A stretch of 64,000 bases of DNA, from contig JACMZG010001908.1 in NCBI GenBank assembly GCA_018340805.1, positions 48,753,703 through 48,817,702 on the forward strand, given 5' to 3'. The notes under the pieces were generated by a model, which saw only the letters and a program-made list of their open reading frames with translations, had not been told where the DNA came from and searched no databases. Position numbers and translations under genes: made by a program. Position 1 is the stretch's first letter. Each line of letters begins with the position of its first letter. Below, one piece after another: positions 38,101 through 48,700 of the stretch. This DNA is from Microvelia longipes. Taxonomy: Eukaryota; Arthropoda; Insecta; Hemiptera; Veliidae.

Positions 38101-41100
38101 CTAGGAAATCATAACTTGGATTTGAGGACCCACTAATAAAATATTCTTTATTTGGAAAAATTCCATTACTTCTATTCTTTAATCTGTAGACATTGTTGTA
38201 TAAAAAGCATAATTGAAATGGTATAGACTGAACAATGTCAGAAGAAAATCTACTTAATGTCAAAGATAAGGGAGAAGGAGAGGCAATAGGCGCAGACGTT
38301 ATAGAGGAGACGTTATCATTAAAGCATAAAGGAGAGGCAGGGCAAGCATCGTTGCTCGACGCAAATTTTATTGGTGAAGCGGAACCTGATATTGACTTTA
38401 TCATTTTACCATATTTTAGGTGATAGGGCTCACCTTTAAAACGCTTCGCCATCCAAACTTCTACCTCCTCTTCACCTCGCTTCCGCTTGCCAGCAACTTT
38501 GCTGAAATTATCTTTTTTGGCCACTAAAATTTTTGTTTCCTTACAATTGCTAGGTGTTTTATTTATCAATTGAGCGTTTTTGTGGTCCACTGGAAGGTCT
38601 AACTCATATTTAAATAGAGTTACTAGAGTATTTACTCTCTGTGTAGCTTTCCTAATAAATTTTCCTATTCAATAATTTTTTTGTTCTTGCATTATATTCG
38701 TCTTCACGATTCTATTCCAAGTCTCAACGTCTGCGTTAGAAGGTCTTTTAACTTGGCCGTCCAGTCTACACCTTAAAATCTCAGTAAATAACGCAAGTAC
38801 GTGAGCGTACCTACAGAAACGCTTACCAATACCTGGCAAATAGAACTTATTAATGCTACATGACGACGAATCTTCACTTACATGGATTTGAACACTGTTT
38901 TCAATGCTAAAAAAATCATTAGTGAAACTGTTAGATGCTTCATCATCAATGACAAATTTATCCGGAAGATCATCGATGTCATCAGCATTTTCCTCGTTAT
39001 GACTCAGGGAACCTAACGAAACTAACTTATCAGCTACAGTACGACTATAATATTTAGTTTCTGTTATCTCAACAAAAGTACGAAATTTTTCTTTAATAAT
39101 ATAATAGTTCGTTTCGGAGTACAAATTAGTCAAGAAGCCTATAACAAGAATACGGGCACTGTAATGATAACAGTTGCTACCTTCTGCTTTTTTGCGGTCA
39201 TCTAAATAACGACACAGCATATGTGTGAAATGATTGTAACATAAATATATCTTAGTTAGGTTGCTTGGCCATATTTCATTTCCTGCAGCAACCCTATACG
39301 CTGTATTTACATACGTATCAAGCGATATATTATTAAGCCCTTGACAAACACCTTTCATCAGGGCATAGGAAAAGTCGACAACAACTCTGTCAACTATGGG
39401 ATAATTAATGCCACAATGTTTTTGGCAAAACTCCTTAAATTTCACAAAAGCATTTTTAATTGTATTGGTGTCATGATCACACCTTATAAATTGCATCAGA
39501 GGGGATTGCTTTTTATTAATATTTACTACACCTGAATAATAATAGATCCTCTTGTTAGTTAGGCCTGGTATGTCCTTAATTAAACTGCCCGTGGAGTCGA
39601 CATACATGGTAGTACAATGACTTACATAAACAATCCGAGTATGAAATGTTCTGATTGAAGACTCAGAAAAAAGATCTATGTTTAAAGGTAAACCTGGACT
39701 TTGAAGGTAAGGAATTCCTTGCCCCTCTTTGTAAAAACCTATCACGTCAAGCCAATCGTCATTGCTGTAATATTCGCGTTTATTATTCTCAATTTTTAAT
39801 TGTTTACACACATAGGGAGTGCGAATGTTTTGCTTATGCCCAAGATCGAGCAAATCTTTATCGGCAACGGAAATACTTTTAAGAAAATATTCATCTGACG
39901 TGTTTTCTTTAATATTTTGAATTTCGACTTCCCTATCAACTCCACGAAGCTGGTTAGTTCGTGGTCTGCCAACATGATTTATGCTCTCTCTGTCAGATCT
40001 TATCACAACAACAGAGTCGAGATTATTTAATCTCTTGACAAAATCTTACCTAAATCGCTTGCAATTCTTAAAAACACATTGAGCCTTATCATGTAGAAAT
40101 GGAGATTTATCAAACCTTCCTGTTGGAATAAATTGCCCCTTAAAATGGACGGGACAGGGAAATTTCCTTAGTTTTAAATAATAACGAATTCTTTCATGTA
40201 ATTTACCATTAGAATTCAGGTCTAAACCTAATTCAGTTGACCAATTCCACTCATCTTTAGGAATAATTAAAAATAGTTCATAATGGAAGTAAATATTACT
40301 TTTCCTAAAAATACCATCAGTTTCCTGTCTCAAATTATCTGGAATAACAAAGAGACCACTGCACATTGCAACACTCTCGACAGATAGGTCATCTAGGTCC
40401 AAAATATCCTTGAAAAATTATTGCTTAGTCAAAATATAGTTGTATATTTATATAGTTGTATATGTTTTATTTATAAGGAAGTCATTAAGACCTTCGACAG
40501 CATTCGCTTAGAGCGAAGGAACTCTGTTAGGTCATTTATGCTTTCTTTCAATAAAATAGGTCAGCTGGGTCCAAAATATCCTTGAAAAATTATTGCTATG
40601 TCAAAATATAGTTGTATATTTATAAAGTTGTATATGTTTTATTTATAAGAAAGTCATTAAGATCTTCGACAGCATTCGCTTAGAGCGAAGGAACTCTGTT
40701 AGGTCATTTATGCTTTCTTTCAATAAAATAGGTCAGCTAGGTCCAAATGAAAAGTTAGGTCAGGGGGGGGAATTAATATCTTCAAATCTGATGTGTTTAT
40801 GAGTGGAATTATTTAATGTGTCAGTATGGAAGGCATAGTACAAATTATCTAGTCTTTCAATCTGATGGAAGTGATTTCCACATGTATCTACCCAAATTTC
40901 AGAGCGTCATATGGATTTATATTAACGATCATCTTCCACACATTTACAGTTCATTTATTATTTTAAATCAAGATTACTGTGAACATTCTACATTCAAAGT
41001 AAAAGGATTTTATAATCCAGAATTTAAAATAGTAAAAAGTTAAATAGGATATTCCATGGATAACCCCAAGATAATACTATGACTACCTGGTCAGGTAGTC

Positions 41101-44100
41101 ATAATATGTTTAAAACTATACCCTTTTATTAACGAAAAAATAGAGACTCATAAACTTAAAAAAAACCATAAAACCCCCATCCTCTATTCTCATCCGTATC
41201 AAGCTGACTTTTTAGGTCAATGAAACAGTACTCAATGTTTTCTCCTTTAGCAATATTCATATAAAATATAAATAGTAAAATAACACATGATAAAAATACT
41301 GTTATTTATATTTTCAAGTGTTTTCTAGACCTACACTTTGTATGTTGTTTATGTATGTTACAAAATATTAGATAACTCAAGTCTTCCCACATTTGTTTTT
41401 ATTTATTGATTGTGACGTAAAAGTAGTGCAATTTATGTGTTTATAAGTTATATCTCTTGATTGGCTCGAATGTACTTGTTAGGAGAATGCACAAAAATTA
41501 CTTTTAATATTTCCGAGTGTTTCTAGGCCTACACTGTATATGTTGTTTATGTATGTTACAAAATATTAGATAACTCAAGTCATCCCACATTTGTTTTTAT
41601 TTATTGATTGTGACGTAAAAGTAGTGCAATTTATGTGTTTATAAGTTATATCTCTTGATTGGCTCGAATGTACTTGTTAGGAGAATGCACAAAAATTCAC
41701 TTTTAATATTTCCGAGTGTTTCTAGGCCTACACTGTGTATGTTGTTTTTGTATGTTACAAAATATTAGATAACTCAAGTCTTCCCACATTTGTTTTTATT
41801 TATTGATTGTGACGTAAAAGTAGTGCAATTTATGTGTTTATAAGTTATATCTCTTGATTGGCTCGAATGTGCTTGTTAGGAGAAAGCACAAAAATTCACT
41901 TTTAATATTTCCGAGTGTTTCTAGGCCTACACTGTGTATGTTGTTTTTGTATGTTACAAATATTAGATAACTCAAGTCATCCCACATTTGTTTTTATTTA
42001 TTGATTGTGACGTAAAAGTAGTGCAATTTATGTGTTTATAAGTTATATCTCTTGATTGGCTCGAATGTGCTTGTTAGGAGAAAGCACAAAAATTCACTTT
42101 TATATTTCCGAGTGTTTCTAGGCCTACACTGTATATGTTGTTTATGTATGTTACAAAATATTAGATAACTCAAGTCATCCCACATTTGTTTTTATTTATT
42201 GATTGTGACGTAAAAGTAGTGCAATTTATGTGTTTATAAGTTATATCTCTTGATTGGCTCGAATGTGCTTGTTAGGAGAATGCACAAAAATTACTTTTAA
42301 TATTTCCGAGTGTTTCTAGGCCTACACTGTATATGTTGTTTATGTATGTTACAAAATATTAGATAACTCAAGTCATCCCACATTTGTTTTATTTATTGAT
42401 TGTGACGTAAAAGTAGTGCATTTATGTGTTTATAAGTTATATCTCTTGATGGCTCGAAATGTGCTTGTTAGGAGAAGCACAAAAATTCACTTTTAATATT
42501 TCCGAGTGTTTCTAGGCCTACACTGTATATGTTGTTTTTGTATGTTACAAAATATTAGATAACTCAAGTCATCCCACATTTGTTTTTATTTATTGATTGT
42601 GACGTAAAAATAGTGCAATTTATGTGTTTATAAGTTATATCTCTTGATTGGCTCGAATGTGCTTGTTAGGAGAAAGCACAAAAATTCACTTTTAATATTT
42701 CCGAGTGTTTCTAGGCCTACACTGTATATGTTGTTTATGTATGTTACAAAATATTAGATAACTCAAGTCTTCCCACATTTGTTTTATTTATTGATTGTGA
42801 CGTAAAAGTAGTGCAATTTATGTGTTTATAAGTTATATCTCTTGATTGGCTCGAATGTGCTTGTTAGGAGAAAGCACAAAAATTCACTTTTAATATTTCC
42901 GAGTGTTTCTAGGCCTACACTGTATATGTTGTTTATGTATGTTACAAAATATTAGATAACTCAAGTCATCCCACATTTGTTTTTATTTATTGATTGTGAC
43001 GTAAAGTAGTGCAATTTATGTGTTTATAAGTTATATCTCTTGATTGGCTCGAATGTGCTTGTTAGGAGAATGCACAAAAATTCACTTTTAATATTTCCGA
43101 GTGTTTCTAGGCCTACACTGTATATGTTGTTTTTGTATGTTACAAAATATTAGATAACTCAAGTCTTCCCACATTTGTTTTTATTTATTGATTGTGACGT
43201 AAAAGTAGTGCAATTTATGTTTATAAGTTATATCTCTTGATTGGCTCGAATGTGCTTGTTAGGAGAATGCACAAAAATTCACTTTTAATATTTCCGAGTG
43301 TTTCTAGGCCTACACTGTATATGTTGTTTTTGTATGTTACAAAATATTAGATAACTCAAGTCTTCCCACATTTGTTTTTATTTATTGATTGTGACGTAAA
43401 AGTAGTGCAATTTATGTGTTTATAAGTTATATCTCTTGACTAGCTCGAATGTACTTGTTAGGAGAATGCACAAAAATTCACTTTTAATATTTCCGAGTGT
43501 TTCTAGGCCTACACTGTATATGTTGTTTTTGTATGTTACAAAATATTAGATAACTCAAGTCATCCCACATTTGTTTTTATTGATTGTGAAGTAAAAGTAG
43601 TGCAATTTATGTGTTTATAGTTATATCTCTTGATTGGCTCGAATGTGCTTGTAAAAACTTTAAATAAACTCTCACGTAATATTCTAGTGTACTTTTTTGG
43701 CCCTACAATGTTTATGTTTGTGTATGTTACAAATTATTTGGCCTCTGAGTGATCCCACATTTGATTTTATTTATTGATTGTTACGTTAGGCTAGTGTAAT
43801 TTATGTGTTATATAAATTTATTAAGTTATACTTTTTGATTAATGACAAGACGTTAATTTTTTTTATTTTATGTAAGTGAATAATGTTTCTACATTATTGC
43901 GATGTTTTTATTTTTTTGTAAACTTTTTATGTTGTGTATTTTGTAATTATTGTAGTGTTTACAGAAGATGTATTGAATAAAATGAATGAAGAAAGATTTT
44001 TTTCGTCTGTTTTTGGGTGCCGTGGCTCTGAAATAGAAGATTTATATATAAAATACTAGTCCAGCAGTGCAGAATACTAAACCGGAATGTCACATATAGA

Positions 44101-44968
44101 AGTATTTTGTAAAGCAACCTGGGTTTTTAACCCACTTGGGATTTTGACTTGACTCGTAGCTATCCTGACCCTTAGAATAATACTATAATATAGAAGGAGC
44201 ACTACTGATAACGCGAAAGCCGGTTGACTGGTGCAACTAAGTAATGCTGCCACCCTAACAATATACAATTTTCTAAAAAAAAGTTGGCAATACTTCCGGT
44301 TGCTGAATTATTATGTTCTATTATTAATTAATTATTGATTATTCATAAAATACTGATATAAATATCGGTGCATTACAATATTTAAAGCATTTTAAATTGT
44401 AGTTTAACGTATTTATTAAAATTATATATAATAAGTAGTCCTCGACAACTAAATGTAGATTCTTGTATTCCGCCACCCTTTTGTCATCTAAGACCAGTTT
44501 TATTAAATACTCAGCAGGTGTTTTAAGTTATTATATTTGTTCTTTACGATCTTTCTTCATTAATAGATATTTATGACAAATATTTAAAATAATGTTTTGT
44601 TGTCAGGTTGGCAGCATTACTTAGTTGCACCAGTCAACCGCCTTTCGTGTTATCAGTGGAATTACATTGTGTTTACGGTCCTGTGCTCCTTCTATATATA
44701 GTATTATTCTAAGTCCTGACCTAACGTCCAATGGGGCCCCTCTAGTAATATATCTCTTTATAGTATGACGAACTAAAAAGCTTTAAGAATTCTTATATAG
44801 TAACAGAAGGCTTAACATGATTACCTCAAAAAAATTTAAGAAATCTCCCACACCAATATATCCCCGGCTTTTCTTTTCATGGGGAAGTTTGCAAGGAGGC
44901 GGAAGGTAAGGTATTGGATCGCGAGGAGCGAATAAAGCTAACAAGTTTGGAGGCAAGAACTGAGTCAT
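23186..44968 (-). CDS. snRNP-U1-70K: U1 snRNP 70 kDa protein, complete, ten exons
   Basis: It binds stem-loop 1 of U1 snRNA and helps the U1 snRNP define 5' splice sites in the nucleus. Coding exons, 5' to 3': 44968-44825, 33401-33284, 31710-31646, 30890-30828, 30719-30638, 27846-27745, 26104-25852, 25528-25322, 24921-24845, 23403-23186. They sum to 1329 nt (442 aa plus TAG), all with GT/AG borders and matching phases. The protein starts [20 protein letters not shown], the conserved U1-70K start. An RRM follows at about 101-180, with RNP2 LFVARI (104-109) and RNP1 RGYAFIEY (143-150), then [20 protein letters not shown]. The rest is an Arg/Asp/Glu/Ser-rich RD/RS tail and an acidic Asn/Asp/Glu end finishing GYDQY. 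Intron 1 is 11.4 kb and holds a foldback transposon. Exon 2 must end at GCTGTCT|gtatgt; this restores the Trp before NPHG. Confidence 0.97.
26607..27131. mobile_element. hAT-like MITE (family CTTAGAATAATAC), copy 1
   Basis: It starts cttagaataatactaatata and ends tatatagtattattctaag, and its interior matches 44171-44713 for most of its length (for example aagaaagatcgtaaagagca, cagcaaccggaagtattgcc). Flanks tgctgcgc and gactgcac agree at 5 of 8 positions, a decayed duplication at best. It lies in an intron of U1-70K. Confidence 0.75.
27287..27673. mobile_element. hAT-like MITE (family CAAAGAGACT), copy 2
   Basis: Termini taaagagactaatacttaga and ctaagtattagtctctttg are inverted. GCTAAAGC at 27279-27286 and 27674-27681 is a perfect 8-bp duplication. 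It lies in the same U1-70K intron as the MITE at 26607-27131. Confidence 0.85.
27847..33283. other. U1-70K introns between exons 2 and 6, no further gene
   Basis: Apart from the three exons inside it (31710-31646, 30890-30828, 30719-30638), this stretch is AT-rich intron sequence. No element end, RNA gene or extra exon was recognised. Confidence 0.5.
33888..34276. mobile_element. Degraded foldback MITE in U1-70K intron 1
   Basis: Arms attgtcatgcttct / agaacatgacaat, acacagaacgcttctgatta / gctatcagtagcgttttgtg and atcaggtaat / attacctgat are inverted around a centre near 34085. They are imperfect throughout, so the element is old. No duplication was made out. Confidence 0.6.
35570..36600. repeat. 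198-bp tandem array, left arm, about 5 units
   Basis: Equivalent points (attcgagc) fall at 35651, 35849, 36047, 36243 and 36442, so the period is 196-199 bp. Each unit holds ttacgtcacaatcaataaat and tgtaggcctagaaacactcg. Confidence 0.9.
36920..37255 (-). CDS. 111-codon frame inside the inverted repeat, unknown
   Basis: An open frame, MLSFNKIG... ending ...NPEFKIVKS, with no domain that I recognise. It is rich in aromatic residues (for example [18 protein letters not shown]). Because it lies in the terminal repeat, a second copy exists at 40740-41043 on the plus strand. There, one G fewer in the G run and a one-base loss break the frame, leaving only the last 75 codons open. It could be a terminal exon of the element's gene, a separate small protein, or chance. 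No promoter is evident. Confidence 0.35.
   Translation of the reverse strand: MLSFNKIGQLGPNEKLGQGGGINIFKSDVFMKWNYLMCQYGRHSTNYLVFQSDGSDFHMYLPKFQSVIWIYINDHLPHIYSSFIILNQDYCEHSTFKVKGFYNPEFKIVKS
37317..37560 (-). pseudogene. Cys-rich (PHD-like) finger at the end of the element's gene
   Basis: The open part (MDLILDSS..., 37520-37317) contains CLYC (x2 spacing), a His about seven residues later, then [12 protein letters not shown] and LLKC. This Cys/His layout with an aromatic residue after the third pair resembles a PHD-type zinc finger. In frame upstream, past a TAG at about 37545, is [15 protein letters not shown], which would continue from the protease if one base were shifted. It therefore looks like the broken C-terminus of one long polypeptide. 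Confidence 0.6.
37579..38590 (-). pseudogene. Ulp1-type (C48) cysteine protease of the element, frameshifted
   Basis: Two overlapping frames make up this part. The first (38590-37976) is a low-complexity linker with a basic patch (GKRKRG) and continues the transposase frame. The second (38067-37579), one base out of phase, carries the protease. Its catalytic residues follow the SUMO-protease order: His84 in GNHFRAGVI, Asp101 in LIYDS, Gln145 in WPKQP and Cys152 in [10 protein letters not shown] (numbered in that frame). All four are kept, so the domain itself is little decayed; the shift upstream and the early TAA at 37579 disable it. Ulp1-like domains are known from several transposon groups, including some plant MULEs. 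Their role in transposition is unclear. Confidence 0.85.
38669..40402 (-). pseudogene. MULE-like transposase of the element
   Basis: Two exons, 40402-40050 and 39998-38669, are joined across a 51-bp intron (donor TTTAG|gtaag, acceptor gataag|ATCTG) that keeps frame through CKRFRSDRES. Exon 1 carries a Cys/His cluster (C83, H86, H104, C109, C114) that could be a DNA-binding finger. Exon 2 has YVDSTGS (Asp at residue 137 of that frame) and VVVDFSYAL (Asp at 211), the first two acidic residues of the DDE core. It ends near [16 protein letters not shown] at 38669-38671 stops the frame, but the same phase continues open as [10 protein letters not shown] into the next part, so this is a point nonsense change within one gene. 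No ATG was found in frame at the 5' end; a short upstream exon is likely. Confidence 0.82.
41325..43660. repeat. 198-bp tandem array, right arm, about 12 units
   Basis: The unit is the complement of that in the left arm (ctcgaatgt, cgtaaaagtagtgcaattta, cgagtgtttctaggcctaca). Neighbouring units differ by single-base indels. Two diagnostic variants (tgtacttg / tgtgcttg and gtcatccc / gtcttccc) alternate along the array. Confidence 0.92.
44171..44713. mobile_element. hAT-like MITE (family CTTAGAATAATAC), copy 2
   Basis: It starts cttagaataatactataata and ends tatatatagtattattctaag-like. TCCTGACC is repeated on both sides (44163-44170 and 44714-44721), and taking the insert out restores the terminus of the foldback element exactly as on its left side. 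It is therefore the youngest layer of the nest. Confidence 0.92.
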
Positions 44969-45741
44969 TTTAGCATTAATAGACGTCTAATATATTCAAA
45001 ACACTAAACAAACTAGCGAAAATTAAACATAATTAATAAATTAACACAATCTATCGCACAGAAAAATGTGAAAAACTACACAGAAAAATGGACGACCCCT
45101 AACAACAATCGCAAGAGAGAATGCCTTTTTGGGGATTTTTTTGTTTTTTAATTTCTATACAGGCTAACCAACTTTATTTGTCAAATAAACAAATTTTACT
45201 ACTGGTTTTAAAGGATAAAATTTAAATTTTATTTTATTATAAATGTTTATATAATAATTTACATGGCCAAATTTAAATAAAATTATTTGATGAATGAAAG
45301 CAAATAAATACGACGAATAAATCTTCACGTTCCAAAAAAACTTTTTTAAAGTTTCTTTCGTTTTTCATCTGTCTCTCTTTTTCCGATTATCGGAAATATT
45401 GTATTGACAGATTCCTTATTTTATTGCTCTAAATTGTTTGTAAATTTAAGTGTCATTAATTAAGAGTCATGCTATCAATGTTTTCATCGTTGTTCCCCGG
45501 TTTTGTAAGATCCAACGACTTTCACTGATTGGTTTTGTTGAGGTGGCCACATCATCATCACAAATCACCAGCCGCACGTTCGCCGTCCTCATTTTCTGCA
45601 TGAGGTGAGAAGGTTCAAGTAGAGGTCCTCCTTTTCCGAGTTTATAATTTTATTTTATGAATTTCTCTGTTTATTAGTTTAAGGTGATCAGTATCACCTC
45701 TTTATTGAATTGCATCAAGAGCCTCTAAAAACTAAAAAAAA
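44969..45741. promoter_or_regulatory. Shared divergent promoter region, 773 bp
   Basis: This lies between the start codons of U1-70K (minus) and Tudor-SN (plus) and must contain both 5' UTRs and both start sites. No TATA box stands out near either gene. A CCAAT-type match (attggttttg at about 45530) and a GC-richer patch (agccgcacgttcgccgtcct, about 45570) lie on the Tudor-SN side. Transcription starts cannot be placed from sequence alone. Confidence 0.6.
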
Positions 45742-48700
45742 ATGAGCGAACAGCCGCCTCAAACCCCGAGAAGTGTCAACAAGGGAATTGTTAAACAGGT
45801 AAGCATTAGACTTTACTTCTACGTATGTTTATCTTAGATCAATCCAACCTAGAGGTTTTATCGTGTTGTATCGATAGTTCAATTCACTTATGAGCTTTGT
45901 GTATCCAATTTTGACTTGTACACTTCGCATGTTGATCATTTACGTTGCATGTTGTCATGAGTACTTGGGCTACGTGGTGAAGTCTTCAGTTTATCTGAAG
46001 TTTAATCATCCAATTGTATAGTTTTTTAGTCCAAAACGTAGCCCATATGCTAGTCTGCAGTGATCTGTATTCAACATACTACTTGTGACTGTTTATATTG
46101 CTCTTCCTGCTATCATATGTTTTGACCATGCCTTGTATACCTTGTTTTGTATCATTTGCCAGATCATTAGAAACGTGTCAAAAGTCTCTTGTATACATAA
46201 CATTATTGATTTCTTTTCATGTGAGGTGTAGCTGACGTAGAACATAAAAAAAATGATGGACATTTTATATGTCCATAATTTTTGTATGATCTATATAATC
46301 ATTCTAATATAATTTTTTTAGAGTTTTATACTCAATTTTGAATGTCTTTTTGACTCTTTTTGCAAGGTATGATGTTGTAACTTGCAAGATAAGCGACCAA
46401 TTATAATAACTCAAACTTTAACGCCTTTCCTTGATGATTACAAATTTCTCTCTTATCAAACATATGAGTTACTTGCTCAGGTTTCACCCCAACACCTTGT
46501 TAAGTTTGTTCTATGAACATTTTACCTTTTTTATGTCTGGTTAAGTTGAAGTCCAATCCTTACTTTTCCTCTTTATTCTCATTTTATACTTACTACTTCT
46601 GCATGGGTACATCAGGTTTGTTTGGCACATGAACTGAAGTAAACTATTTTTCTTTACACACGAATGTTTCATTATAGAGTAATCTAGGGTAAACTAGATT
46701 TAACTCTAGATTAGATGTGTGCATGAACCAAAGAGACTTATACTTAGAGGGAGGATACAACAGCTCTTATTATATCACTGTAACTGTACATTGGTGATGT
46801 CATTCTTTTTATTTTTTATATTATTTAGTATTCAACGTTAATATTACAATTTTTTCTAGTATTTTGTTTTAAATTAAGTAAAATGAATTTAAAATAAGTT
46901 TTAATTATTATTTATGGCATATATTCTTTAATTATCTGTGTTTTATATAATGATTTAATATGTCGTAACTGAAAAATGCCTGCCGTTTGTCGAGTATGTG
47001 TGCTAGGATAAGAGTTGTAGAGGTGTAGGGAGTATCTAGTCTCTCTCTAGGGGGACTCTTGTAGGATTAAGTCCCGTTATGGCACCTTGTGGAAGCTGTC
47101 TTACTTACAGACCCCTTATCACTGTGTTATACTAACTATGTACACCCTTTAAGTATTAATCTCTTTGGCATAAACAGAAAAGGGGTAAAAGTGTAAATAA
47201 CCTTCCTAGCTAAATGAAAACCCTCAATCAACTGTACTTTATTGCTACCCCCTCTTACATTTATTGCAACCCCATCCTACATTTATTGCAACCCCCTCCT
47301 ACATTTATTGCAACACCTCTTACATTGCATATTATTGTTTTGACCTATTAGAAATGTCATTAAGCTAAAATATAGTTTACAAGTGTTATTCCAGCTAGCC
47401 TCTGGAGCTATCTAATTTATCTCGCTTGGCCTAACTGCTTCGGCAGCAAATGTTGTTCTCTTGCTAGGAAAACATGTTTTGAGCCCTTCTTGCTTAAATA
47501 ACGATAGCTTAAATTAGAATTAAATCCCATGAAAATACTTGATTTATCTTATACTATAGGATTATCCTTACTCATTGCTCTATAATGTCATTGGAGCAAA
47601 TCTAGTTCTAGTTGCCTCTCACATTAAAGCTAAAAATCTACTTTTTGTAAACTTTCTGAGAATAGCATAGGTGTGTTCAGAAAAGTTAATATTTTTTTAG
47701 TTGAATTAAACAACCTTACAGCTGTCAGTTGGTTTAGTTTTTTAATTATGTATATACTTAACAGTTATTAATTATATTTTGAACAAGCAAGTCTGACAGT
47801 GACCAGTTGCTCTAATTTAACAAAATTCAACTGAATAAACTGATTGGTTTCTGAACCGACCCTAGCATTCTATTTTTTAATTTTCCTTCTCTTAAAAAAA
47901 TATTTGTTTTGTACTGAATGTTTAAAGGATTTTTATAAGTTCATTCACATTGATTTGTAATGTGTGCTAAAAAATCATTTGTCAATTAAGTTTCTGTAAC
48001 CTTTCTAATTGCATTTTAATTAAAACCCATAATGTGGTTAAAAGATAACGTATGTAATTAAGTTCATCTCATATAAAAATGTATCTTCAAAACTTATAAT
48101 ACTATAAGTTTTGAAGATAAACAACTACTACTTACTATAAGTTTTATTATTAAACTAACAATAATCTTTTCTATACTAAAGTTTTGTTTAACAGTAATTT
48201 GTTACATGTATATATAAGTATTAGGTTGCAATCCTACACATGTTTTCTATTTTAGGGTGGTGGTTTCTATAATGTAATAGTGCATTACTATACTAAAAAT
48301 TTAATAATATGATTATATTACTTACTTATATTACTTACCATTATTTGTAACTACTATTATTATTTTTACTTTAAATTCATTTTTACTGTTAAATAATTTA
48401 ATGTATCATTAATTTAAAAATTTGATTTTTAGGTTTTATCTGGCGATACCATTGTCATCAGGGGTGTTCCGAAAGGTGGACCTCCTCCCGAAAAAACAAT
48501 CACTCTGTCATACATTACTGCTCCCAAACTTGCAAAGAGAGTCCAACAGTAAGTTGTTTGCTGTATAGAGCCTAAATATTCTTTTATGTACTAACGGCAG
48601 CAAAATTAGGAATAACTGAACTGTTCTTAAGCTACAAAATTTTATTTTAACTATACTGTTTACAAAATATTTAAAAACTGTGCAGGAATTGTTTTTAGTG

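Larger units (their letters stand above)
35119..44727. mobile_element. 9.6-kb foldback-type MULE-like transposon
   Basis: It begins ACGTTAGGTCAGGA and ends with the exact complement. CCAATGGGG is repeated directly at 35110-35118 and 44728-44736, a 9-bp target duplication as made by MULE and Foldback (FB-NOF) elements. The terminal inverted repeats run 35119-37335 and 40454-44727 and contain tandem 198-bp units. The core (37336-40453) codes, on the minus strand, for a MULE-like transposase, a Ulp1-type protease and a Cys-rich finger, all now interrupted. It lies in intron 1 of U1-70K; its genes point the same way as the host gene. Tandem units inside long inverted repeats plus a MULE-type transposase resemble the FB-NOF arrangement. 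The relationship is inferred, not tested. Confidence 0.9.
40454..44727. repeat. Right terminal inverted repeat of the foldback element
   Basis: Reverse complement of the left arm, but longer: it has about twelve tandem units instead of five, a duplicated inner segment of about 175 bp (40413-40590 against 40590-40760) and an inserted MITE at 44171-44713. Confidence 0.88.
34826..44757. mobile_element. MITE family A, split by the foldback element
   Basis: The left part is 34826-35118, starting agagatatatactagaggag; the right end is 44728-44757, cccctctagtaatatatctct. Joined across the insert they give one MITE of about 310 bp with inverted ends. Related copies lie at 15190-16086 and around 60001-60475. 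It forms the outermost layer of a three-level nest. Confidence 0.75.

Noticed and set aside
41325..43660. CRISPR array
   Set aside because: Whole 198-bp units repeat with no unique spacers, within a eukaryotic transposon arm.
35119..44727. Polinton/Maverick or adintovirus-type element
   Set aside because: The duplication is 9 bp rather than 6, the element is under 10 kb, and no DNA polymerase B, integrase, packaging ATPase or capsid frame is present; the protease is of Ulp1 type with MULE-like transposase beside it.
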